From CAZQFV01 sp964613665 (lineage in GTDB: Bacteria > Chloroflexota > Chloroflexia > DTKN01), in the NCBI GenBank assembly GCA_964613665.1, contig CAZTIG010000016.1, positions 1-64,000 on the forward strand: DNA of 64,000 nucleotides, in the 5' to 3' direction. A program made the translations under genes and the position numbers. Below are positions 24,972-32,763 of this stretch, one piece after another (position 1 is the stretch's first letter; every line of letters begins with the position of its first letter). The notes under the pieces were generated by a model. It saw nothing but the letters and a program-made list of their open reading frames with translations. It was not told where the DNA came from and did no database searches.

Positions 24972-25832
24972 CTATCGACGGTCTGCGGGCGGGAACAGGT
25001 ACTCCTCATAGTCGCCCAGCGGCCGGTAGCCGATCTGCAGGTAGATATGGTTGGAGGTGGTGTTGGCCAGGTCGGCGAAGAGGGCGCAAAAGTCCCGGCC
25101 GGACGCCAGCAGGAGTCGGCTCAGCGCGGCCACGCAGGCCGTGGCGTAGCCGCGGCCGCGCAGCTCCGGCGGCGTGTACACCCCGCTCACGCTGATGCCC
25201 CGGCGGGTCGGCCGGGTCCACATGGCGGTGGAGACCGGCAGGCCGTCCTCCCACAGGTAGACGGCACCCTGGTCGATCCAGCGCCGGGCCCGGCCCAGCG
25301 CTTGCTCGGGGTCGTCGTGGCCGAAGATCTCCTGCTGGAACGCGTACGCCCAGCCGGCCACCAGCTCCGTGTCGACCGCCGCGGCCGGGCGCAGCCGGCC
25401 ACGCTCGGCCGGCGGCACGGCCACCTGGCGCAGCTCGTAGGCCCGCAGGCGCTGGCCGGCCCGGTACGCCTGCCCGGTGCGCTCCTGCCACTCCTGCGCC
25501 AGCAGTGGCGCCACCTCCGCCGGCCCCAGCACGCCGGGGACGGCCCAGCCCTCGGCAAGAAGCTCGTCCACCAGCGCCCGTGCCGCCGCGGCCAGGTCGC
25601 CGCGGTGGGCGTAGACGACCAGGTTGTGGGGCGGGGTCATCATGGCCGCCAGGACCAGGCCGGCGCCATCCTCGACCGTCTTCAGGCAGGGGGGTGTCTC
25701 GACCTGCTCGGGGTAGCGCGCCATGCGCTCGCACACCCCCAGGATCAGGTTGTTGGCGGCCTCGTTCGCCTCCAGCACCGGCCGCATGGTGCGGAGGAAG
25801 CTGTCGGCATTGTTATAGCTCTTCACCTTCAC
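24972..25832 (-). CDS. GNAT-family N-acetyltransferase
   Basis: 286 aa from GTG 25832 (GAGG five bases upstream; GTG 25826 is an alternative). It has a two-part GNAT layout: an N-terminal degenerate half (SFLRTMRPVLEANEAANNLILG) and a C-terminal catalytic half with the acetyl-CoA loop GVYTPPELRGRGYATACVAAL (Q/R-x-x-G-x-G/A type) and LFADLANTTSNHIYLQIGYRPL, where Asn and Tyr close the site. This matches the family of FR47-like acetyltransferases with an N-terminal DUF4081-like half. Substrate unknown. It is transcribed away from the operon at 21657-24521 but on the same strand. Confidence 0.85.
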   Translation of the reverse strand: MKVKSYNNADSFLRTMRPVLEANEAANNLILGVCERMARYPEQVETPPCLKTVEDGAGLVLAAMMTPPHNLVVYAHRGDLAAAARALVDELLAEGWAVPGVLGPAEVAPLLAQEWQERTGQAYRAGQRLRAYELRQVAVPPAERGRLRPAAAVDTELVAGWAYAFQQEIFGHDDPEQALGRARRWIDQGAVYLWEDGLPVSTAMWTRPTRRGISVSGVYTPPELRGRGYATACVAALSRLLLASGRDFCALFADLANTTSNHIYLQIGYRPLGDYEEYLFPPADRR

Positions 25833-25839
25833 CCTGGCC

Positions 25840-25977
25840 TCATTTCTGAGACGCGAACCTTCGAGCCGGCCGCTGGGAAGTAGTCTGGTTCTCGATATCA
25901 CGGGCAACCGCGCAGACGAAGGAACACAGGATCAACCCGAGCGTGGTGTAGCCTGCTGCCGTGATGATACTCAACAT
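25840..25977 (-). CDS. Possible 45-aa membrane peptide
   Basis: The ATG 25977 frame encodes MLSIITAAGYTTLGLILCSF and VCAVARD, one predicted transmembrane helix, then a polar basic tail ending at TGA 25840-25842, eight bases before the GTG of the acetyltransferase. The hydrophobic-then-charged layout and tight spacing to the next gene argue for a real small gene; the absence of a clear Shine-Dalgarno argues against it. No family was recognised. Confidence 0.35.
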   Translation of the reverse strand: MLSIITAAGYTTLGLILCSFVCAVARDIENQTTSQRPARRFASQK

Positions 25978-26009
25978 GGCGCACCAGCTATCCCCGGGTC
26001 GTCCGTCCT

Positions 26010-26915
26010 CTAGCGCTGTGGCAGCCGCTCCACGGCCAGGGTTACGTTGCGCTCGAATATCCGATAGGGGATGCCCGTCCTCAGGGGGCCCAGCGTCCGC
26101 CGATACTGCCGTTCACTGAGCCGGGCCAGGCGGGGCAGGGCGAAAAAGGCCTCCCAGCGCGGTACACTGCTTCGAAAGGCCTCGGTCGTCGCCGTGGCCA
26201 GCGGGCGCGCGATGTGTCTGGTGTTCCACGGGCACGCCTCCTGGCAGATCTCGCAGTCCTGGACCCGGTTCCCCTGGGCGGCCCGGGCCGCCTCCGGCAG
26301 ATCGTCACACTGCAGGAGATAAGACAGGCACCTGTCCTTGTCCAGCACACAGGGCTGCTCGAGCGCCCCCATGGGGCAGGCCCGCTGGCACTTGTCGCAG
26401 CCCTGGCAGCGATTCGGCTCCTCGGCGCTGTTGGGCTCCAGGTCGGCATCGGTCAGGATCCCTCCCAGCGCCAGGAAGGTGCCGAACTGCCGGGTGACCA
26501 GCAGGGAGTTCTTCCCCTGCCAGCCCAGGCCGGCCCTGACGGCTGCCAGCTTCAGGGGGAGGATGGATCGGTCGCGCCGGGAGCTGTCGCAGACCAGGGC
26601 TGTGTAGCCCTCTGCTCGCAGCAAGGCGGCGAGCGGCGCCAGCGGCTCGACCACGTCGCAAAAGAAGCCCGAGAGGTACAGGCGGCTCGTCCGGCCCACG
26701 GTGGGCTCGCCCCATGAGGGCAGGACAACGCCGCCGATGTAGATGCCCGCCACGATGATGGTCCGGGCATCGGCCATGGTGAGCCGGGGGTCGCGCCGTA
26801 TCGAGTGACCCAGCATGTAACCCTGAAACTCAGAGGCCGTGGCGAACTCCAGGGCGTCGATCCCCAGCGACGTCGCCAGGGCTCTGAGCTGCGCTGCCAA
26901 AGCGGCTGGCCCCAT
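26010..26915 (-). CDS. QueG-like double [4Fe-4S] protein
   Basis: 301 aa from ATG 26915, which has AGGAGG six bases upstream; another ATG at 26921 touches the Shine-Dalgarno. Residues 35-150 resemble the QueG/DUF1730 region, with AVRAGLGWQGKNSLLV, FLALGGILTDADL. Two ferredoxin-type clusters follow: CQGCDKCQRACP and, further on, C...CLS plus CEICQEACPWN, the last being the QueG hallmark. The C-terminal HEAT/PBS-like repeats of full QueG (about 380 aa) are absent. Known QueG is a cobalamin-dependent enzyme that reduces epoxyqueuosine to queuosine in tRNA; other members of this shorter class have unknown substrates, so the tRNA role is not certain. Confidence 0.78.
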   Translation of the reverse strand: MGPAALAAQLRALATSLGIDALEFATASEFQGYMLGHSIRRDPRLTMADARTIIVAGIYIGGVVLPSWGEPTVGRTSRLYLSGFFCDVVEPLAPLAALLRAEGYTALVCDSSRRDRSILPLKLAAVRAGLGWQGKNSLLVTRQFGTFLALGGILTDADLEPNSAEEPNRCQGCDKCQRACPMGALEQPCVLDKDRCLSYLLQCDDLPEAARAAQGNRVQDCEICQEACPWNTRHIARPLATATTEAFRSSVPRWEAFFALPRLARLSERQYRRTLGPLRTGIPYRIFERNVTLAVERLPQR

Positions 26916-26952
26916 CCTCATCCTCCTGAGCAGGTTGGTCTTCGCGGAACGG

Positions 26953-26981
26953 AGTATAGCACTGTCGGCGATCGGGGTCAA
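26953..26981 (-). promoter_or_regulatory. Promoter of the QueG-like gene
   Basis: Minus strand: -35 TTGACC (26976-26981), 17-bp spacer, -10 TATACT (26953-26958) preceded by TGC. It lies 38 bases before the chosen ATG and excludes the longer upstream starts. It carries CCTGTTGACCC like the promoters at 11417 and 18177. Confidence 0.78.
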
Positions 26982-27032
26982 CAGGCCGGCCTGACATGCA
27001 CTTGTGCCCCTCCATCGATCCCCCACTGCCCG

Positions 27033-27049
27033 TTCACAGGGCCTTCACA
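27033..27049 (+). promoter_or_regulatory. TTCACA direct repeat upstream of the DUF4405 gene
   Basis: TTCACA occurs at 27033-27038 and again at 27044-27049, spaced by 11 bases (one helical turn), 70-85 bases before ATG 27119. This layout is typical of tandem operator half-sites for OmpR/PhoB-type response regulators. A weak -10-like TAAGAT lies at 27059-27064 just downstream. Confidence 0.35.
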
Positions 27050-27118
27050 CGCGGATGCTAAGATCGAGACTGTTGCCGGGCATTGGACAGCCGGCAGCCG
27101 AACCTGAGGAGGCAAGCA

Positions 27119-27700
27119 ATGTCTGCAAGAAACAAGCTGTACCTGGCCCTGGATGTCGGCATCGCCGCCGCCTTCCTGCTCTCCCTGGCCACAGGGCTGA
27201 TCTGGCTCGGGAGCGGGGGCGGGCGCGGTGGGCTGGCTCCCCTGGGCATCTCTCGGGGCACCTGGAGCGACCTGCACACCTGGTTCAGCCTGGTGATGAT
27301 CGCCGGGGCGATTGTCCACCTGGCCCTGCACTGGGAGTGGCTCTGCGCCATGACCCGCCGGCTGCGCCAGGGCCAGGGTCGGAAGGCCCGCTGGAACTAT
27401 CTCTTTGACTGGGTGCTGGGCCTCACCGTCCTGGCCGCCAGCGCGACCGGGCTGGCCTTCCTGGTGTCCGGCGGCGGATATCAGGGCGGGCGCAACCCAG
27501 CGTACAGCGCGGTCATCGCGGGCCTGGACCGTGGGACGTGGAGCGATCTGCACACCTGGCTCGGCCTGGGGTTCGTGGCCGTGCTCGTCGTGCACCAGGC
27601 CCTGCACTGGGCCTGGATCCGCAACACTATCGGGCGGGCCGGCCGGCGCAGCGTCTCCGGGCCGCACGCTGGCGAGGTCGCCGTCCGGGTGGAGGAGTAG
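27119..27700 (+). CDS. DUF4405-type four-helix membrane protein, duplicated
   Basis: 193 aa from ATG 27119 (GAGGAGG eight bases upstream). It is made of two tandem copies of the same two-helix unit: LDVGIAAAFLLSLATGLIWL ... GTWSDLHTWFSLVMIAGAIVHLALHWEWL, repeated as FDWVLGLTVLAASATGLAFL ... GTWSDLHTWLGLGFVAVLVVHQALHWAWI. Each copy has His residues in the HTW and H-x-ALHW positions suitable for bis-His heme ligation, as in DUF4405 and cytochrome-b561-like proteins. Likely a membrane electron-transfer or sensing protein (inference). It is followed after 36 bp by a secreted or anchored gene, so the two form an operon. Confidence 0.78.
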   Translation: MSARNKLYLALDVGIAAAFLLSLATGLIWLGSGGGRGGLAPLGISRGTWSDLHTWFSLVMIAGAIVHLALHWEWLCAMTRRLRQGQGRKARWNYLFDWVLGLTVLAASATGLAFLVSGGGYQGGRNPAYSAVIAGLDRGTWSDLHTWLGLGFVAVLVVHQALHWAWIRNTIGRAGRRSVSGPHAGEVAVRVEE

Positions 27701-27736
27701 CATCGCAGTTCACACAAGAGAACAGGAGGCAAGATC

Positions 27737-28279
27737 ATGGTACGGAAGGTTCTGGGAATCGGCATAGTGGTGCTGTTGGTGGGGGCACTGATCGGCGGGG
27801 GTGCCTATCTGCTCCTGCGCGACTCCGCAAGTGGCCATGGGAGCGGCCAGGGCCGGCAGGGCCAGGCGGCCCGCGGCGGGGGTGGAACGCAGCAGTTGGC
27901 CTCCGGCGAGCGCGGCGGCGGGTACCGTGGTGGAGGCACAGTGGCGGGCGGCGGCGGACAGGGCACCGGGACGTCGGCGGTCGCCGCCGCCCCCGAGGAG
28001 TGGCTGACCGTGGTGGGCCAGGTGGTAGCGATGGACGAGGAGTTGGTCGTGCGCACCGCCGACGGCAGCGAACTCGCCTTCAGCCTGGGCCCCTCGTGGT
28101 ACCGCGGGTCCCGCGGGGTCACGATCGCCGTCGGCGATCAGGTGCAGGTCACCGGCTTTAACGAGGATGGCAAGTGGATGGCAGGGACGGTGGAAAACCT
28201 GACCTCGGGCCAGGTGCTGGCCCTGCGGGACGAGAGCGGCCAGCCGCTCTGGAGCGGGCACGGCCGGCGCGGCCAGTAG
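27737..28279 (+). CDS. Anchored or exported Gly-rich protein with an OB-like C-terminal domain
   Basis: 180 aa. N-terminal signal anchor (residues 5-27), a Gly/Gln/Arg-rich disordered linker (30-80), and a compact C-terminal domain: EEWLTVVGQVVAMDEELVVR, TADGSELAFSLGPSWYRG, VGDQVQVTGFNEDGKWMAG and TVENLTSGQVLALRDESGQP. The G-x-V ... D-x-V-x-V-x-G pattern is of the DUF5666/OB-fold kind seen on exported proteins. It shares an operon with the DUF4405 membrane protein. AGGAGG lies eight bases before ATG 27737. Function unknown; possibly a periplasmic or surface partner of the DUF4405 protein. Confidence 0.7.
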   Translation: MVRKVLGIGIVVLLVGALIGGGAYLLLRDSASGHGSGQGRQGQAARGGGGTQQLASGERGGGYRGGGTVAGGGGQGTGTSAVAAAPEEWLTVVGQVVAMDEELVVRTADGSELAFSLGPSWYRGSRGVTIAVGDQVQVTGFNEDGKWMAGTVENLTSGQVLALRDESGQPLWSGHGRRGQ

Positions 28280-28476
28280 CCAGGCTCCCAGCGACACGGG
28301 GTGGGCGGCGCGACCGTCCACCCCGTTCTGTCATATCAGACCACACCCGTCGGCCAGGCCACGCCCACGGCCAGTCTCAGCAGGTTGATCGGCGCGCCGG
28401 CCTACAGGGACTCCCCGGGCCAGGGCTAGCGACGACGATGGCCGGGGCGAAAGGGGGCCCATGGGGCAGCGGGGCC

Positions 28477-29988
28477 TCACACCGTGGCCTGGAACTTTTT
28501 CCCGTCCTCCTCGCATAGCACCTGCACCAGCTGGCGGCTGGTCATGACGCCGGTCGGCAGGCCGCCCCCGGGCTGGATCCACTGCCCGGTCATGTAAAAG
28601 TTCTGCAGGCCGGGCAGGGTCTGGCGCATCGGCTTCCTCATGGTGTAGGCATTCTGCGGCGTGATCAGCCAGCCCTCGAAGCTGCCCTTCCAGTTGCCCG
28701 TGTAGCGCTCAAAGGTCAGCGGCGTGGCCACATCGACCATCTCCACCTGTGGGGAGATGCCCGGGAAGCGCTGCTCCAGCAGCTCTATGACGACCCGCGC
28801 GACCTGGTCCTTCTTCTCCTCGTAGGCCGCCCGGTCCTGGGCCAACTCCTGCCAGTACTCGTAGCTGCTGGGCAGCATCACCACCAGGGTGGTCTTGCCG
28901 GCCGGGGCCAGGGTGGGGTCCTGGTTCAAGATGCGCAGCGGCAGGCTCTTCCAGACCTTGTCGCCGATCTCGGCCGGCCGGCGCAGAGGGAAGACGAGGC
29001 CCGAGACCGTCCTCGGCTCGTCGGCGAAAGAGCGGTTTACCCCCAGGCCCACGAAGAGCAGCGAGGGGAAGAGGGGCCACTTCTCGTACGGCGTGCGTGT
29101 CTCCTCGTCCACGTACCTGCCCTCGAGCATCTTGAAGATGGTGCTGTACCCGTCGGCAGCGGAGATGACCCGGCCGGCGCGGTGCTCGCTCCCGTCGGTC
29201 AGGCGCACACCGACGGCCCGGTCCCCTTCGGTGAGGATCTTTTCCACGCGGCTGCGGTAGTGGATCGCACCCCCCAGGCTGAGGTAGCGATCGGCCATGG
29301 CCAGCGACATCGGCAGCGAACCGCCGATGGGATAGCCGGCGTTCTTGTTGTGCAGGTAGGCCAGGGTAAAGAGCATGAAGAACATGGAGAACTCCGGGAA
29401 CCACATCTCCCGCAGGGCGTCGCGCAGCAGCACGTCCTGGAAGCGCGCGGCGAACTCGGCGGCGGTGATCTGCATCCAGCGCTGCATCTCCCTGCCCCGG
29501 GTCGTCATCAGCAGCATGAGCTTGAGCATCTTGCGCATGCGCTTGAGCGGTGGGTCGGATGGCGCGGGGGGGTCAAAGGCCAGGCAAAGGCGCACGCCCT
29601 GGATGAACTCGCGGGTCACCGCGGCGTCCTGCGGCGAAAGCTGCAGCATGTGCGCTTCCAACCGGTCCACGTCCGCGTAGAGGACCAGGGTGCGCCCGTC
29701 GGCGCCCTCGTAGCGCATGAACTCGTCGATGTCGATGAACTCGCGCCCCTGGGCGACGCCGACCTCCTCCCAGAAGCGATACATAGGGCTGACGGGCGAA
29801 GAGCCCACCAGCCAATGGATACAGCCGTCGATGGTGTAGCCCTGGCGCTTCCACGCCGTGCACAGGCCGCCCGGCTGCGTGTGCAGCTCAAAGATCTCGG
29901 TGCGGTAGCCGTTCATCTGGCCGTAGATCCCCGCGGCCAGGCCGGCGAAGCCGGCCCCGATGATGATGATCGAGTTGTCCTCTTGCAT
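28477..29988 (-). CDS. FAD-dependent oxidoreductase, phytoene desaturase/carotenoid isomerase-like
   Basis: 503 aa. The N-terminus SIIIIGAGFAGLAAGIYGQ is a Rossmann FAD-binding motif (G-x-G-x-x-G), followed by EIFELHTQPGGLCTAWKR. The C-terminus LQNFYMTGQWIQPGGGLPTG is the second FAD-binding signature of the CrtI/CrtISO/RetSat group. Length and layout fit this family. It is likely to act on a polyprenoid or lipid substrate at the membrane, but no other carotenoid gene is nearby, so the substrate is unassigned. ATG 29988 is preceded by GGGGGAGC. The next minus-strand gene upstream (GNAT) is 27 bp away, so the two may share a transcript. Confidence 0.85.
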   Translation of the reverse strand: MQEDNSIIIIGAGFAGLAAGIYGQMNGYRTEIFELHTQPGGLCTAWKRQGYTIDGCIHWLVGSSPVSPMYRFWEEVGVAQGREFIDIDEFMRYEGADGRTLVLYADVDRLEAHMLQLSPQDAAVTREFIQGVRLCLAFDPPAPSDPPLKRMRKMLKLMLLMTTRGREMQRWMQITAAEFAARFQDVLLRDALREMWFPEFSMFFMLFTLAYLHNKNAGYPIGGSLPMSLAMADRYLSLGGAIHYRSRVEKILTEGDRAVGVRLTDGSEHRAGRVISAADGYSTIFKMLEGRYVDEETRTPYEKWPLFPSLLFVGLGVNRSFADEPRTVSGLVFPLRRPAEIGDKVWKSLPLRILNQDPTLAPAGKTTLVVMLPSSYEYWQELAQDRAAYEEKKDQVARVVIELLEQRFPGISPQVEMVDVATPLTFERYTGNWKGSFEGWLITPQNAYTMRKPMRQTLPGLQNFYMTGQWIQPGGGLPTGVMTSRQLVQVLCEEDGKKFQATV

Positions 29989-30015
29989 GGTGCTCCCCCT
30001 GCACTCCGGCCGGCC

Positions 30016-30927
30016 TCACTGCGCGGCAATCGGAAAGACCTTGCGCCAACAGCAGACGGTGAACAGCGGCCGAAACCCCATGGCCAGGTAAAAGGGCTGG
30101 TCGCTGCCGACGTAGGCGACGGTCGCTCCCAGCTCGCCGCAGCGCCGGATGCCCTCCAGCACTGCCGCGGTGCCCAGCCCCATGCGCCGGTAGTCGGGGT
30201 CGGTGGCCACCGGCTCGACGTAGCCGAACCGGTTGACCGGGTCGAACCACAGCCCACTGTAGGCCACGAAGGCGCCGGTGGGAGCCTCCGCGACGATCGC
30301 CAGGTCGTGGCGGAAGTGCGGCCCTGACTGCATCTTGCGGCGGCCGGCGATGCTATCGGCCGGGGGTTCGCCGGGATGGTTGAACCCGCGCCAGAGCACG
30401 CGGTCCACCTTGGCCAGGTCGTTGTCGTCGGCCAGGCTCTTCAGCCGGAACCCTTCCGGCAGATGGATGGGAGGGAAGGGCCGGGGGATTACGAACTGCG
30501 ACATCGGCCGGTGTTCCTGTAGGTCCGGCGCATAGCCCCGTGCGCGCACCACCTGCTCGAAGGCAGTATCGAAATCGTTCACATAGGCCTGGAGGTGGCG
30601 CCGGCCGTCGGGTGTGCTGCCGGTGAGGTGCTCCTCGGCGTAAGCGAGCATCTCCGGCTTCAGGTGCTCGTAGGCCGGGTGTACCTGGAAGAAAGCCTCG
30701 CCGAGGCGTGACTCGTACAGCGCCACCCCCACCATCCGCCCGCCGTCCTCCCAGATGCCGATGCGCGGTACGGCTTGCTCGTCGAACCACGGGTGGGTGT
30801 AGGCGTACTCCCAGATCGGCTGCAGCCAGTTGCCGTCGCGGTTGTCCGGCCGGTAGAGGCTGTAGAGCAAGTCGCTGATCGCCGGGAAATCGGAGGACCC
30901 GGCGCAGGCACGCATACGGACCGTCAT
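30016..30927 (-). CDS. GNAT-family N-acetyltransferase
   Basis: 303 aa from ATG 30927 (GAGGAG seven bases upstream). It shows two GNAT-like halves. The C-terminal half carries VEPVATDPDYRRMGLGTAAV, the acetyl-CoA loop (R-R-x-G-L-G), and closes with AYVGSDQPFYLAMGFRPLF. The N-terminal half (residues 1-150, IPRIGIWEDGGRMVGVALYE) is a degenerate copy. This resembles mycothiol-synthase-like double GNATs, but the family-specific residues cannot be confirmed by eye. Substrate unknown. It lies directly upstream of the carotenoid-desaturase-like gene on the same strand. Confidence 0.83.
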   Translation of the reverse strand: MTVRMRACAGSSDFPAISDLLYSLYRPDNRDGNWLQPIWEYAYTHPWFDEQAVPRIGIWEDGGRMVGVALYESRLGEAFFQVHPAYEHLKPEMLAYAEEHLTGSTPDGRRHLQAYVNDFDTAFEQVVRARGYAPDLQEHRPMSQFVIPRPFPPIHLPEGFRLKSLADDNDLAKVDRVLWRGFNHPGEPPADSIAGRRKMQSGPHFRHDLAIVAEAPTGAFVAYSGLWFDPVNRFGYVEPVATDPDYRRMGLGTAAVLEGIRRCGELGATVAYVGSDQPFYLAMGFRPLFTVCCWRKVFPIAAQ

Positions 30928-31010
30928 GGCAGGCTCCTCGGGATTGTCGCGCGCGCCAGGGAGGGGCGAACTCCCCCGTGCGGCGTGGCATCGATCGACA
31001 CCGGGGTCGG

Positions 31011-31505
31011 TCACGCCATCGCCTTGGCCAGCTCGGCTCCCCACACCCGCGCCCGCTCCAGCTCGCCCTCGCGCAGCGGCCCGTAGGCCCCCTCCACGAT
31101 GAAACGGCCGGGCTTGGCCAGCGAGCGGTAGCCAGCGCGCCCCAGCCCGCGCAGAATGGCCCGCGTGGAGCCGCCGGGCGACCACCAGATGCGCGTCTCG
31201 AACGCCGCCGCGCGGCCCCGCCCTGCCGGCAGGCCGGCCAACCAGGAGCGCATCGACGGGTGCGAGAGGTCGGGCGGCGCCGGGGCCTTGGGATCGTTGG
31301 CCAGATTCTGGCGCATCTGGTCACGAGGGAGGGCAAAGGCGATCACCGGAGCGCCGGCCACGATGAGGTCGGCGCCGGCGATGGCCTCGGCAGTCGCCTC
31401 GGCCGTGGACAGCGCACACACCTCTGGACCGAGGCCTTCGGCGATGGCGCGGGCGACGGCTGCGGTGTTGCCCCACAGCGATTCGTAGACAACGACGGCT
31501 TTCAT
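31011..31505 (-). CDS. Flavodoxin-domain protein
   Basis: 164 aa from ATG 31505. It begins KAVVVYESLWGNTAAVARAI, the flavodoxin P-loop that binds the FMN phosphate (Y-x-S-x-x-G-N-T). The second FMN region (AGADLIVAGAPVIAF) also fits. The C-terminus has ETRIWWSPGGSTRAILRGL, similar to stand-alone flavodoxins. Likely an electron carrier in the cytosol; no dedicated partner is adjacent. It has its own promoter at 31583-31611, 78 bases upstream. Confidence 0.85.
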   Translation of the reverse strand: MKAVVVYESLWGNTAAVARAIAEGLGPEVCALSTAEATAEAIAGADLIVAGAPVIAFALPRDQMRQNLANDPKAPAPPDLSHPSMRSWLAGLPAGRGRAAAFETRIWWSPGGSTRAILRGLGRAGYRSLAKPGRFIVEGAYGPLREGELERARVWGAELAKAMA

Positions 31506-31582
31506 GGCACCCGCCTTTCTCTCGGTGTAGCACAGTATGTCCACGGTGCGGGGTCGCCGCCGCAGCGCGGCCCCGCAGGGAG

Positions 31583-31611
31583 AGTATAGCACCGCCGGCC
31601 GGGCAAGTCAA
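31583..31611 (-). promoter_or_regulatory. Promoter of the flavodoxin gene
   Basis: Minus strand: -35 TTGACT (31606-31611), 17-bp spacer, -10 TATACT (31583-31588) with TGC before it. It shares GGCGGTGCTATACT with the promoter at 11417. Confidence 0.78.
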
Positions 31612-31656
31612 CCGCGTTGCGCAGGCAAAGGGCGGTGCCAACCGTGGGCTCTCTAC

Positions 31657-32240
31657 CTACGGCACCGCGGTTGCAGGCTTCTCCCGGTCGTCTTCAGGCT
31701 CTTGCTCATCTGGCGGGCCGAGCCGCAGATGCCGCGGCAGCTCGACGCCGAAGCGTTCCCGAAGGTGAGCCATGTCGCGGCGACCCTTCTCGGTCGGTAC
31801 GTACCCGGTGGCATGACAGAGCACCTGCGCTGGCGCCAAGAGGCAGCGTACGCTCCGGCCGGCGACGGTGCCCCGCCCGCTGAATCCTTCCGCCGGATAG
31901 ATCAGTCCTCGCCGTTCTGCATGCGGTACACGCCGTTGCCAGCCTCATCAAAGACCACCGCGTGCACGTCGACATCGAGCCCGCCGCCATCGGCGAGGAT
32001 GAAGGAGTGGGGCGGCATGCCGTCGCGGACGACAAAGCCCCTGCGCCCCAGAATCTCCCGAAGCCGCGGGACATCGGCCACGCGGACGATGACGTCGACG
32101 TCCTTGTGCCGGCGGGTCTGCCGCTCGAGGAGCTCGTCGACGCCCCACCCGCCGTCGAGCCACAGCACGATCGCGGCGGCGTCGAGCAGCCGCAGCAGGT
32201 CGAGCAAGGCGGGGGAGGTCATCTCCGACTGCATCTCCAT
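31657..32240 (-). pseudogene. LnuA/ANT-type nucleotidyltransferase with a one-base frameshift
   Basis: The first part (ATG 32240 to TGA 31902-31904) gives LWLDGGWGVDELLERQTRRH, then KDVDVIVRVADV and DVDVHAVVFDEAGNGVYRMQ: the nucleotidyltransferase core with its catalytic Asp pair. It ends NGED-stop. The family continues with a Trp (NGEDW-I-YP). The DNA reads GACTGATCTATCCG where GACTGGATCTATCCG would restore the frame. One base later the frame continues YPAEGFSGRGTVAGRSVRCL, then QVLCHATGYVPTEKGRRDMA and HLRERFGVELP to TAA-like end at 31657. The restored protein is about 194 aa, the normal size. It is a single-base deletion or a sequencing error. It is homologous to residues 1-190 of the 8238-9326 protein. 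Confidence 0.85.
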
Positions 32241-32305
32241 ACGCGGGTCCTCTCACGCAGTGGGCGGGGGGAGCCCAATCCCTGAGAGATGGGAAACCGG
32301 CCCGG

Positions 32306-32476
32306 TCAACTCGCCGCCAGGCCCAGGTAGTACGGCCAGATCACCAGGCCCAGGATGATCTCCCACCAGACGAGTTTGGCAAAGGCAGTCGTGAACAGCC
32401 ACCCGATGAACCAGATCGCGCCCACCACGCCGGACGCTTCGACCCGGATCGTCCTGGTCCTGCCTTCGTGCCCCAT
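32306..32476 (-). CDS. Small membrane protein
   Basis: 56 aa from ATG 32476, preceded by AAAGGAG seven bases away. A short polar start (GHEGRTRTIRVE) is followed by two hydrophobic segments, SGVVGAIWFIGWLFTTAF and WWEIILGLVIWPYYLG. This is the size and layout of DUF-type small two-helix membrane proteins; family and function unknown. It is probably real because of the good ribosome-binding site and membrane pattern. It lies 65 bp upstream of the nucleotidyltransferase pseudogene on the same strand. Confidence 0.6.
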   Translation of the reverse strand: MGHEGRTRTIRVEASGVVGAIWFIGWLFTTAFAKLVWWEIILGLVIWPYYLGLAAS

Positions 32477-32648
32477 CGCATTCTCCTTTCCTGCCGACAC
32501 GCTGCCTGGACAATACCGTCCGCGCGCTTCGAGAGCGGCCAATATCTGGCCGGCTGTCTATGCGGACGATCGCCCCTGTGTTGCAGCCTGACGGCAAGCG
32601 GCATCCTTCTTGACAAACTCGGCGAGGCGACAGGCAGGATGCACGCCG

Positions 32649-32677
32649 TTGTCCGTTTGTCTCGTCCGTGGTATAAT
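32649..32677 (+). promoter_or_regulatory. Promoter of the CehA/McbA-methylglyoxal synthase operon
   Basis: -35 TTGTCC (32649-32654), 17-bp spacer, -10 TATAAT (32672-32677) preceded by TGG. The start codon at 32764 is 86 bases downstream. Confidence 0.8.
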
Positions 32678-32763
32678 CCCACACGGAATCCCCTCCCGAT
32701 GGCGGCCGCGCGAGCCGATGCGACGACCTGCGCTCTCCGGACGATGCGTGACAGGAGGCACCG

